A stretch of 64,000 nucleotides of DNA from Centroberyx gerrardi. Lineage: Eukaryota; Chordata; Actinopteri; Beryciformes; Berycidae. The stretch is from NCBI RefSeq assembly GCF_048128805.1, contig NC_136004.1, positions 16,616,185 to 16,680,184 on the forward strand, read 5' to 3'. How positions within the stretch are numbered: position 1 is the first letter of the stretch; each line of letters begins with the position of its first letter. The notes below the pieces were generated by a model. That model had not been told where the DNA came from. It did not search any database and saw only the letters and a program-made list of their open reading frames with translations. A program made the position numbers and the translations under genes. Positions 54,401 through 64,000 of this stretch are shown piece by piece.

Positions 54401-57400
54401 ACCTCTTTCTCTTTCTCCAGCAGAGATAGTTCCACTTTAACTTCAACTGTGCAACACAGACATGACTTCTTAGACAATGCAGGACTACACAAGGAACACA
54501 CTCAATGTTTTTGGTAACATTCAATCATAAATTGAATGTTACCATAAATTCTCTCTCCATGTTAGATTACCGTTGAAATCCATGGAAATCCATGTATGAT
54601 TTTCACTATATGATATACTATCAGATGATTTATGCTAACAGTCATCAGTGATTTGCACTATAGTTGCTGTTCTCTGTTCTCTGTTGGTTATTTCATTATT
54701 ATCCCTACTCATAGCTTTGGAGGTGTAATTTGCCATTTGGCTAGAAAGGACTTCTACTACTTTGTGGCAAATTGAGTCTGACAAATCCAGAATTTAACCA
54801 AATGAAAGCAGGAAGCAGATGACTGGAGCAACAGTTTGTAAGGGCAACCATGTTTTCTTTTCTTTTCTTTTCTTTATTGCTATCAGATAATGATATGTTT
54901 GAATCAGAATGATCAATTGTTGACAATCAACACCAATCCAGATGTACAAGTACTTTTAAATGTCCATGTCTCTCCTCTAAACAATAGGAAATCAGTTATG
55001 CAAATGACCAAAACAGTCGCATCTCCCTATGTAGAGTGATGCTAAAAATAGAGTAACACCATAGGTATCCCAGTCAATTTTACAAGTGACATAGGGAGTC
55101 CACAAAAATGAAGCAATCACGTGGTAGCTAGACTGGTAGCTAAACCATCAGTCACTAAATAATCATTTTTCACACACTGCTGATTCACCTGTGAGTCGGC
55201 CTTTATCAAACTGAACTTCGCTGACTAGAATCCCCATTAATAATAATACTTTCATAAATGAAACTGACCGGATCACAGAAAAACATTTAAGGACAAAACC
55301 AGCAGCATTCGTATACATTTTCAGCTTTGCTGCTTGCCTACATTTGTGGATGTGAAAACAAACACACTATAACAGGAGGGAATGAACATCTATCTTTTGG
55401 GAGCCATCCAGCTTTCTTTGATGACATCTGATGCGCCGCAATGGGGTTTATATTTCTGAACATTAAAAAATGGTTGTATAACCCTTTTTCACTGCAGCAG
55501 GCTTTATCTCTTCGGCTGGAAAAATGTGCTGATCATCCGGTTCTTACACAGTAATCTGGCTGGAATTTTCTCCTGCTGAGCAAGTCTTAATTAAAATCAA
55601 TGGAAAATCATAACAGTGACTGCAATTGCAGGAGAAAAGAAAGAGAAAGCTCTCCAGAGTTAAAGAGAATCTAGTTTCTGTCTTTATATCTGTGACTAAA
55701 TGGGAGATTGTCACAATCTGACAGATGAATCCACTATTCTACTTTAGATAAGTTATGTGACTTTACATCTCACCTTCACTACTCTCAACTCATATTACTA
55801 ATATTATTATTAAGTCACTAAATTGATACTTAATTTGATAAGTACTAAAAACCAATGTGATTTGGTTCAGAATATATAACTAAACATTTTCTTTTTATCT
55901 TCAACTTTTCAGTGTTTAGAGTTTTATCACAAAGACGTGTTATTTACTTTAACACTTTAAACATATACGTTTTAAGTTACACCCACATTTCACCACACAT
56001 TTATGCAATATTTGTATAACTTTTTTTGCATTCTATTCTTATATTTTTCTTAATGCCAAGGGAGAATCAAAGAGGGCAATGTGCAATATTTAAAGGGTCT
56101 CTTGTAATATCGTTGTTTCCTTCACAGATCCTGTCACAGTTCTAATTTATTCCTACTTCCACTTAAACTTATATTTATATTTATTTTCAGATTGGGAGTG
56201 GTCTTTATTTATACTTTACATTTAAAGTTTAGGCCTCAGGATTGGCTCTCCTTGATATTCTGTGAGAAATGTATTCCTTGTGCCTAGTTGCCATTTTCTC
56301 AATAAAAAAAACACAAATACTTTTATGTGATCTATGCCAAGACTGCGATTTGAAGCTACAATAATCGGTGCTCAAGACCACAGCACTAATCCCAAGACTG
56401 TTTTGTCATAGGCACTGGAGTAACCTTTCTGCTGGACACTTGAGGTCCAGCCTCATAGAGGAATGTTGCTCACTGATTAAGCCACTAACTAACAAAGTCA
56501 GTCCAGCACTGAGCTGCGAAAATCTCTCCTCTGAAAGCCTGTAGGTGGTAGCGTCATCACAACTGATCCACTGCACCAGGATCTCTGCTCTGTCAGGTGG
56601 GAGCAACAGTCCATCCTTAAACTCTGGTGCTCTAATAGAGCAAGTGGTGTGGATAATCATATTCAGCATGTGCTTGCGCTGAAGCATTAGCTCATGATAT
56701 GTCATTATAAGCCAACTCCTTTAAAGTATCAATGATCAGATTCATAAACCATTGGGCTGCTCTGCCATTTCATAATTTACTCTATTATTCATCTCCTAAG
56801 TGTGACTTTATTATTGCCAACATGTTAATTACAAGTTTGAAAAATCTAGAAACATGCAAAATGATTCACTATATGAATAAACCTGCAGTCACTACCTTGT
56901 GGTCAGTGCTGAACGGCGCTATTCACCACGTCTCTCTCAAATCTGTTTCTTTGGCTTTAGCAAAGCAAAATGGTGCAACGCTGTGACTCAGTGACATAAA
57001 ATAAAGTGCATAGAGGACTTGTGTTTGGCAGAGGGAGCCATACTATAGGCGTTCCAGTCAAACACATTAGTTATATGGAGTTATTAAACATTTTCTCCCA
57101 GGGTCAATGGCCGTATAACATCTCCAATAATGTTCATTCTCTGCTGCAATCCTGCTCCACTTTTCTCCCCAAACAGATTCCTTTAACTTTCTTCTCAGAG
57201 TTTCTTGGCCGAGATTTTTCTGTAAGTTCTGGCACTCAGTTGATTGTAGAGTTTGCCTTAGATGCAGTCATTATTTCTTCCCTTTTACTTGTCATAGGAC
57301 TGAAAAGAATGTTTTACATTTAACAATTAAGTTTAATAATGAGTTTGGTAAAATTCTCAGCTCTCACCCTATCGCAGTCCATTGTTAAAACATGAGCAAT

Positions 57401-58418
57401 GAATTATTCTTCAAATCAGTTCTGCTTCATTTTCTAATTAGGCCTCAGTGCATGGACAGGTGCCTGGATAGCCTATAAAAAACTGTCATACTACATTATG
57501 TTATGATTAACAAGTACAATATGTATTTAACTTAAGCTGCTTCAGCTAACTTTGATTTTAGGACGTGCACTCATACAACAAATGTGTGAAGTTGGAAATG
57601 ATGAGGGAATGTCTTAGAAAAAGAAAAGAATTGAACAGATTCACACTCATTCTCTTCAGTGACTTCTTCAGTAACTCATGACAGACATGACAGACAAGAT
57701 TACCTTTGACTGGACGCAATTGCCAAACTGATGCCATATTATGCCTATTTTCAGTACTTTACCGTGTTTTATGCTTATGCATAGATTTCTCATGTGAATC
57801 TAGAAAATATGAATAATATCTGTAAAACTGTGTTGTATTCTTGTAAAGTTAATTTTGTCACCTATTGTTAGTAAGTGGTGGTCACACTGCTATCTGGGAG
57901 CCTAATGTGTTTAATAGACTTTGACTAATGAGTCCTTAGAGGCCTGACAGTCTGGGGCCTCTGTTCTGCTAGACTGGGCCTTTCTCTCAGTGCGCTCTCC
58001 CCCGGTGAGATGACTAGTCCCTTCTCCTTCTTACTTTACCCCCAACACATGATGTGTTCAATACATGATTTGATCTCAAAGCCCTTGCTTTTCCAAATAG
58101 CCAAATGGCAAGTACAGTGTGTGAGTATCACCGTAAAGCCTGCAATGTAGCTCGATAGCTACTCTCTTCATCAGGGCAGCATTGCTCACATTGGAGTGGC
58201 AAAACATTGTGTCAAATTTAGATATTCATGTCTCAGTATGTAATCCTCTCGGCCCAGATGCAGCAGAGAGCATTAAAATTCCTCCCCCACAAAACACTAC
58301 ACTACAAACAGGGGAGGCTGTATATAGCGGGGGACATGAGCGTGTAACAGGATTTGGAGGGGATGAGGTTGGAAGCGGGTTGGTTACCTGGTTTGGGTTT
58401 GGAGAAGCATCCTCCCAT
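48421..58418 (-). CDS. aifm3: Apoptosis-inducing factor, mitochondria-associated 3 (Rieske flavoprotein)
   Basis: Nineteen coding exons: 58388-58418, 54233-54446, 53979-54088, 53458-53567, 53310-53354, 53126-53222, 52863-52975, 52135-52221, 51785-51876, 51569-51699, 51326-51441, 50958-51029, 50591-50654, 50363-50439, 50121-50238, 49849-49947, 49480-49555, 49173-49277, 48421-48463. The sum is 1800 nt, or 599 codons. The N terminus [10 protein letters not shown] fits an N-myristoylation site plus adjacent Cys. The Rieske [2Fe-2S] ligands are Cys109/His111 (CPHYGAP) and Cys128/His131 (CPWHGACF). The FAD site is GSGPAG (201-206). The NAD site reads VGTSFVGMEVA, with Ser where GxGxxG has its second Gly. 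FAD-binding end blocks are [11 protein letters not shown] and [11 protein letters not shown]. The last exon joins directly as DVE-TGDISW, seven residues shorter than human as I recall it. The family is an AIF-type oxidoreductase tied to mitochondria and apoptosis. The start has an excellent Kozak context (CCCACCATGG). Confidence 0.95.
53642..53936. mobile_element. hAT-type MITE in an aifm3 intron
   Basis: The 295-bp element begins CAGCGATTCTCAACCTTTTTC and ends GCTGAGAACCACTG, imperfect terminal inverted repeats of the CAGNGGTTCTCAA class. It is flanked by a near-perfect 8-bp target duplication, CTCTATAT (53634-53641) and CTCTACAT (53937-53944). There is no coding capacity. The interior is AT-rich, with CGGACCCC-type sub-terminal repeats. 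Confidence 0.85.
54447..58387. other. First coding intron of aifm3
   Basis: These 3.9 kb of mostly AT-rich sequence have no recognised exon. A minus-strand frame of 99 codons (56406-56705) and a plus-strand frame of 105 codons (57006-57323) show no family signature or splice support. Confidence 0.55.
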
Positions 58419-58602
58419 GGTGGGCCCAGGATGGAGCCAGGAGACCTGGCTGAGGGACACCCAGGGAGAGGGGGAGGGAGAAGGGGGGGTCAGATCCTCA
58501 GGCTGGGCTGCTTGGTTGGGAGGTAACGGTAACACTGGAGGGGGGGTATGAGTACCTGCAGGTCCAGGCTGGCCATCGCACACGTCAGCTCCTCCACATA
58601 AC
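58419..58602 (-). other. aifm3 leader: tandem 3' splice sites and upstream 47-nt exon
   Basis: A small exon at 58556-58602 (acceptor CATTCAG, donor GTACTC) precedes the start-codon exon. The latter has two AG acceptors four bases apart (CTCAG|CCAG|GTCTCC, at about 58446-58451). The small exon contains GCGATGG, an ATG at 58574-58576. Splicing to the proximal AG leaves that ATG in frame with the MGGCFSK start, adding 16 residues; the other AG puts it out of frame. Confidence 0.5.
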
Positions 58603-59040
58603 CTGAATGGAGTGGGAACAGCTTCAGAAACACACATCACCCTGCTGTGCAGATCTATATGTGACTCACTAGTATATAATGGTTTATAGCTGCTCTGCCT
58701 AGCAACAACATGAATAGGGTTGTTATGATATGGTATTAAACTGTATAATGTATTAATCTAGGAGGTAAAAACTTAATTAATTGGGTCAGGTTTGATATAA
58801 CATGGCTGGTTTTCTTTTTGTTCAGTAGGGTTGTGAAGGTGGTTGTGAAGACTATAACAACCTGTAGCATTCATCTCACTATTTGCAGCAACTCAACAGA
58901 ACTGTTAACAACTTTTTTATGATCCTGAATCCCCTAATCAACCACAGCAATCAAAGAGTGTGTTTGTAGTTATTTATCTTAAAGTTATCTTAAATGTCAG
59001 GATGGGGTCAGGATGACACAGAGTCCAGGGGAGAACTGCT

Positions 59041-59128
59041 GCGTGTGTGTGTGTGTGCGTGTGCGTGTGCGTGTGCGTGTGCGTGTGCATGTGGGCGTGC
59101 ATGTGTGTGTGCATGTGTGTGTGCATAC
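59041..59128. repeat. TG/CG-interrupted microsatellite
   Basis: TG repeats mixed with GCGTGT units on the plus strand give an alternating purine-pyrimidine tract with Z-DNA potential. Confidence 0.85.
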
Positions 59129-61380
59129 ATGTTGTTGCGTGTTAAAAAGGAAGTAATTGTGTTAATTGGGAACATTTCCACACACATTGTTACCTTTGTT
59201 CATGCATATTGCATGGGAAACCGTTAAATATTAACAGCACTCAGACACCTATTAACTTTCTCGTCACACTGTGTTTTAAAGGGAAGCTGGGGCCCCTTGA
59301 GTTTCATAATGTCTCTTGTTTTGTTGCCATGTTGCCCACACATTGCTGCCAGCACTCCTGGTATTTCACCCACACCTAGTTACTCACAATGCACTGGTTG
59401 GTATGAATTTGAGCAGACACAGGATGGCAGGTGTATCACTCAACGTAGTGCGATTCATCACCAAATTATCCTTTGGAGGTACAACCAAAAGGACTACTTG
59501 ATATTCTGAGCACAACTTAATGTCCTTGAAGTTCAGAAAAAAAGGCGTGCACTGTTGAATGGAGCGCTGCTTAGCAAAGTTCCAGAGAACAAATGAGAAA
59601 TGGAAAGATCTCCGCTGGCTGCCTACAGATCTAGTTCGGGAAGAGTCTGTAGCTAATATTGACTTGTTGTATCTATACTATGCATTTGTTTAGAGATCAG
59701 ACATATTTCACTGAAAAAAAACATGCTGGAACTCATGCAAAACTATAAAAATTAACCAAAGCCAATGGTGATTTTTTGCTCTAATATCTTGTCAAACTTT
59801 TCAAACATCTTTAACAAATGGAAAAAGGCTTTTTTTTGTAGAATGTGGGTGGTATTCCTACAGTATTTATCCAAATCTCCATGGCAACCATGTATCTTTT
59901 TCTACACTCATTGCACATCCACACTATCCTAGCAGTCTTTGATGTAGTGAAGCACAGCAGTGCTGCACTAAATATAGAAGACAACATATCAAATCATGTT
60001 GTGTTGAGAAAGAAAGATGGTGTTGCCTTTTCTGCTAGGAGAAAGAACCATGGAGATTTCTCTCACTCACATGCTGCCACTTTAATAATTTGGTACAACT
60101 GAAAATTTGATGAACAACAAATTGGATCACAAAAGACCGCCATCGTGGGGTTCCAGCAAGCCCAAGATATTTTGTGCAAAACTAAAGTAGGTTAAGCAGA
60201 TTTGGTCCTCACAACATATGACGCAGATCCCAGTCTCACTGTTGGGCCTGTCCCCAAGCAGTGCTAATAATCCTTCCTGCAAACAAGCTGTCAGTTTCAC
60301 TCACTTCTCCACAAATGTAATACCTGTTACTGGAATGTAGGAGGAATTAGCAATTGCAGCTGGTAGTTGGTGGTGAGGGAGCCGATCTATAAGACTGAAA
60401 AGCAGGAATGTCGAGCGCAGAGCGAGCGCCCACACTCTGATGGCCACATCCATCACTCAAAACTGGACTCCCTTCACCAAACTGGTGCTTTCATTCTACG
60501 ACAGCAAACAGCGTTGTTATTGACCTACACAGATGAAAACACCGTACGAGGGCACTCATCACTCAATCACTCATCGAAGAGAGCTGCCATTCTTTATTTT
60601 GAGAAAGAAGCCCTTCCCTCACAGCAGGAGACCTTTGCTCCATAAGAGCAAATGTCCCATAATATTCCTTACAGCCAGTAACAAACCTGCTCATCGCCAA
60701 TAAACTTGTAATCACAACAAATCAGTGACATCAGCAACACGTGGTCAAAGGTACAGAGGAACAGATGCTACAACATTACCATCATGTAGTAAAACCGTGA
60801 TCACCCAGTTACCTCATGTTGATCACCTGTTACTTTACAGCAGTTACCATCCCCTATTACATAGTTTCCTTATAAACATTAGAGACTCAAAACAGCTCTA
60901 AACAAAAGAAGTGCTACTGGTTTAGAGACTGGCTCATTTGCCTCTAAAGAAAATGAATTAGTGGTCTGGGCTATTATTCTAACACCTGCTCAGCAGGTAG
61001 GTTAGCCTGTAGTTAACGATTAGGACGCTCTCTTTGATCCTCAGCTGATAAAGAACAAGAACTCACAACAATCTCGCTGCACTCTCAATATTTGACCACA
61101 CCTCCGTCCCTCACTCACAGCTTGCAAGTACTGCAGGTTTGTGAAATACAAGATAAGCCTAAGGAATCATCCCCTGATTGCGTAAACCAATGGTTGAGCA
61201 AAAGTGTTCTCTCACCAGGCAACTACCAGTTATTTATTATGTTTACTGTGAGCTTAATGAAGTCCATGAAGTAAAACACAACTATAAAGTTTTTATGTTA
61301 GAACTGCTGCACCTATCTAAACGCTGATGGAGCAAAAAAAGGAAAAGAAAAGCGGATGAAATAGTAATAGTAAGAAGCTT

Positions 61381-61555
61381 CTTTTTCTGCCTTTTTTATT
61401 TTGATAGTTCACAGTAGAGAGAGACAGGTTTTGGGTTTGGGAGAGAGAGAGGGGGGGGGGGGCAACAGGCAACACGGGTCCCGGGCCGCATTCAAACCAG
61501 CAGGACACAGAGGTTACATGAGCCAACTGAGCCACCAGGACGCCCCAACGGTGCA
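61381..61555 (-). mobile_element. Full-length tRNA-derived SINE
   Basis: Read on the minus strand it starts GGGGCGTCCTGGTGGCTCAG. It carries an A box (TGGCTCAGTTGG), a B box (GGTTTGAATGC), a C-rich/CT-rich body and a tail with CTATCAAAATAAAAAAGGC. A perfect 9-bp target-site duplication, AAGAAGCTT, flanks it at 61372-61380 and 61556-61564, so the insertion is complete and fairly young. It is related to the fragment at 20020-20125. Confidence 0.85.
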
Positions 61556-62891
61556 AAGAAGCTTTTGACTGACTTCTGTTTACTCCAGTGGCTACCAATC
61601 TTACACTATAAAATAAAAGAATAAATACTGGATTACAGCTAATCACATTCCCCATTAAGAAGCTCTAGTATATGAGACAATCAGACATTGTGACCAAGTT
61701 CATTCACCTCTTGACCAAGTTTGCAGGCGTGTTCATATTTGTTTGATCGTAGGTACTGTAAGAAATAATGTCTATTCCTGTGTTAAAGGCAAGATCAAGA
61801 AAAGGACTGACAACAGCTCCACACAGCTCCATACAGTATGTATGGTTTGCATATTCAGATTGCTAAACAATCCTTGCTGGAAACTGAAAAGGCTGGAATA
61901 TAATGTCTGATGTCTGAACCATGTTTCACCATGATCAGGTTACAGAGGTCATGTAGTTTAGCTTGTTATGGAATTCAAAAGCTAACCATTAGTGGCTGGG
62001 TAATACATGATGCCACGTGGCTCTAGAAAAAAGTCATTATACCCTCAAGCAGCAATGTTTACCATGTCACTCAAAACAAGTTCATTAGCAAGAAACAAAA
62101 AGAGTTTCTTTAAAATGCTTCAAGTCAACCCAAACTACATATCTTCTGTAAACGGTGGTGGAGGCACGACAGACTTGTATCAGGTCATTTTGGTGCTGCT
62201 TTCAGTGATAACCTCTCCATGATGTCATGGAAAACCAGAATTGTGTTTTACAGAGGGGTGTACACTCCTACAGGGGAGCGGTGCCTCCATAGGCAAAAAC
62301 AATTCTTGTATTGACCAGTTTCTCAGCATGCACACACTCACACACACACTCACACACACTCTCACGCACACACAAACAAATGCACACACGCACATATAGC
62401 ACCAATAGAAAAGAACAGAATGTGAGGTGTGCTAAATGACATTTTAACAGATGTAGGGAAAATCATTTTTAGCTTCCCAATATTGTAGAGAGTTTTTGCT
62501 GATTTGACCAGCCTATTTTAACACATACTCAATCTTGTAAATGGGTGATTAATCTGGTCCCTTTTTATATGTGTAGCAGAATGTCCATAATTTCCATTTT
62601 TCTATGTGGCTGTTTGTTGGTGTGTTGTGATTACAAATGTAAGGAATATACTGCACCACAGTACATTGTTCTCTAGGGAAGAGTGCTGGGCTCCCTTGAC
62701 CAGGGAGGAAATAACTTCCTTACAACTACTGTATAATGTGGCCATAGTGCACCAATGCAGGCAAAAATCCACATGAAGCAACAAAGTCTGGTTATACACA
62801 CAGCATCACATTAGGACACCATATTAACAGCTGATAAAACAGAATCATAAATGCATACTGTCTTGACTGTAAAAGGAAAAGAAGAGCTTAC

Positions 62892-63480
62892 CACAGCCAG
62901 TGTGCATGGAGCAGGTGCACTGAGTTCCTGTCAAACTCCCCGGTGCTCAGCTTACCCTGCGGAGCACGGTAGCATACTAGCACACAAGTCCCCCAAGAAT
63001 CCTGTCCCTCTCCGGGATTGGCTCTCTCCGCTGGAGTATTCCCAATCTGTGTCTCCCGTCGCACCCTCCTCCGCTCTCCTCCTCTCCCTCTTGGTGCAGC
63101 AGAGGCTCTGGTGCGCGCTCTGCCCCTCGGGGAGCCCCCTCCAGCAGACACACAGAGCGGACCGGTCGTGGGAGTTGCTCTCTTTCACTGGCCGAGCCTG
63201 CAAATGCAGCACCAGGGACCCTTGCCAGTTTCTCAGCTGTATGCAGTATTGATGGAGTTGCTGAGGGGATGCTAACACAGCACGAATTCTCACCGTTCCC
63301 TGCTCCCTTCCCTTCCTCCCACCCCTCCTCTCTGGCTCTCTCTCTCCTTTTCTCTCTCCCACTCACAGACACATCCACACACACTCTTCTAGAGGCTGCT
63401 CTGCTCTCTGTTCGGTTCCTTTCAGCCTCGCCTTCAGATGCCAAAGACCTGACTTGCCAGTTAAGCCTGATCAAAGACTT
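62892..63480 (-). other. Probable CpG-rich first (non-coding) exon and promoter of aifm3
   Basis: A GTAAGC donor on the minus strand at 62886-62891 ends a GC-rich block rich in CpG and in purine runs (sense strand). It would splice to the small exon at 58556-58602. Several open frames overlap here because of base composition, and none resembles a known protein. The transcription start was not determined. Confidence 0.4.
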
Positions 63481-64000
63481 GCTGCCCCCCTCCCTATGTA
63501 CTGCCTGGTCTGACTGCCCACTTATCAGACCGCCTGCTTATTGTGCATACACTGGGCTGCATGCCTGTGTGGCTGCATGCCGGATTATCTGCTGTTGTAA
63601 AAGCATATGAATGTATATGTACAGCACATGACACATGACATGTACTGTATCTGTACTGACCACCTACTGGACCCAGGAGACTGTCCACTGACATGATAAA
63701 ATCTTGTTTAATGCACGGTCTGTCCTGCTACTTGTCAGTCAGATTGTACACATACTGCACAATACAAACCTCAAAGCTTCACTTCACTGTGTGCCATTCT
63801 TCTCTCATGAAGCAGTGCACAGCAGAGAGAAACAGTAAAAAAGTGCAGTTGTTGCAGTATAGCCCATTTTCAGTTAGGGGGTGTGCTGTAGTAGGATAAG
63901 CTCTTAAAAAGGTACACTGCATTTTACTGAATTGAGCTCCCAACATATTTCTGTTGTGTTGCTCATGTTGCCACTGCACTTACAACAGGGGGGGGGGGGA
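63481..64000. other. Upstream flank of aifm3
   Basis: No gene or repeat is recognised apart from a run of G at 63988-63999 at the window edge. Confidence 0.5.

Larger units (their letters stand above)
58603..62891. other. aifm3 5' UTR intron
   Basis: It contains a (TG)n-type tract (59041-59128), a tRNA-SINE (61381-61555) and an (AC)n-rich tract (62330-62395). No coding exon is recognised. Plus-strand frames here lack signatures. Confidence 0.5.

Noticed and set aside
54229-54524. Alternative start codons for aifm3 within exon 54233-54446
   Set aside because: The exon joins in phase to the [10 protein letters not shown] exon, which matches the conserved vertebrate N terminus.
56406-56705. 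99-codon minus-strand frame in the aifm3 intron
   Set aside because: There is no recognisable domain, splice-site support or codon pattern; probably a chance frame or repeat remnant.
62952-63474. Overlapping long minus-strand frames in the CpG-rich aifm3 leader
   Set aside because: GC-rich composition removes stop codons in several frames at once. The products are low-complexity Arg/Glu-rich and match nothing known.

Overview
The window is nuclear DNA of a teleost fish, most likely a percomorph. The evidence is vertebrate multi-exon genes with GT-AG introns, short fish-like introns, many (TG)n/(AC)n microsatellites and typical fish tRNA-derived SINEs. I assembled seven genes exon by exon from homology to protein families I know from memory and from splice consensus. 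No database search was run.

Layout, left to right. (1) The first 12 coding exons of morc2 (minus, 5112 down to 584, continuing beyond the left edge). (2) A tmem219/tmem248-family gene (minus, 9844 to about 7905). (3) A degraded L1-like LINE piece (about 10.7-11.7 kb). (4) plbd2, a lysosomal phospholipase-B-like protein (minus, 16051-12380, 12 exons, 561 codons). (5) rbm19, a six-RRM ribosome-biogenesis factor (minus, 24766-16509, 24 exons, 920 codons). (6) A slc2a11-type hexose transporter (minus, 30053-26264, 12 exons) with an apparent 1-nt frameshift and a candidate distal first exon at 32895-32936. (7) A repeat-rich interval (30.6-35.3 kb) with an internally duplicated repeat and a 1.3 kb fold-back element. 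(8) A membrane-anchored dynamin/EHD-like GTPase that I cannot name (plus, 35526-45461, 12 exons, 449 codons). (9) aifm3 (minus, start codon 58418, stop 48421, 19 coding exons, 599 codons) with 5' UTR exons up to about 63 kb.

From memory of the human map, RBM19 and PLBD2 are neighbours on 12q24, and MORC2, SLC2A11 and AIFM3 lie on 22q11-q12, so the window joins blocks that are separate in human. The genes share no evident pathway: chromatin silencing, lysosomal hydrolysis, rRNA processing, sugar/pigment-cell transport, membrane remodelling and a Rieske flavoprotein.

The points most worth a second look are the uncharacterised two-TM GTPase, the slc2a11 frameshift with its alternative first exon, the aifm3 5' arrangement that could toggle a lipid-acceptor N-terminus, and the TG repeats abutting two 3' splice sites.
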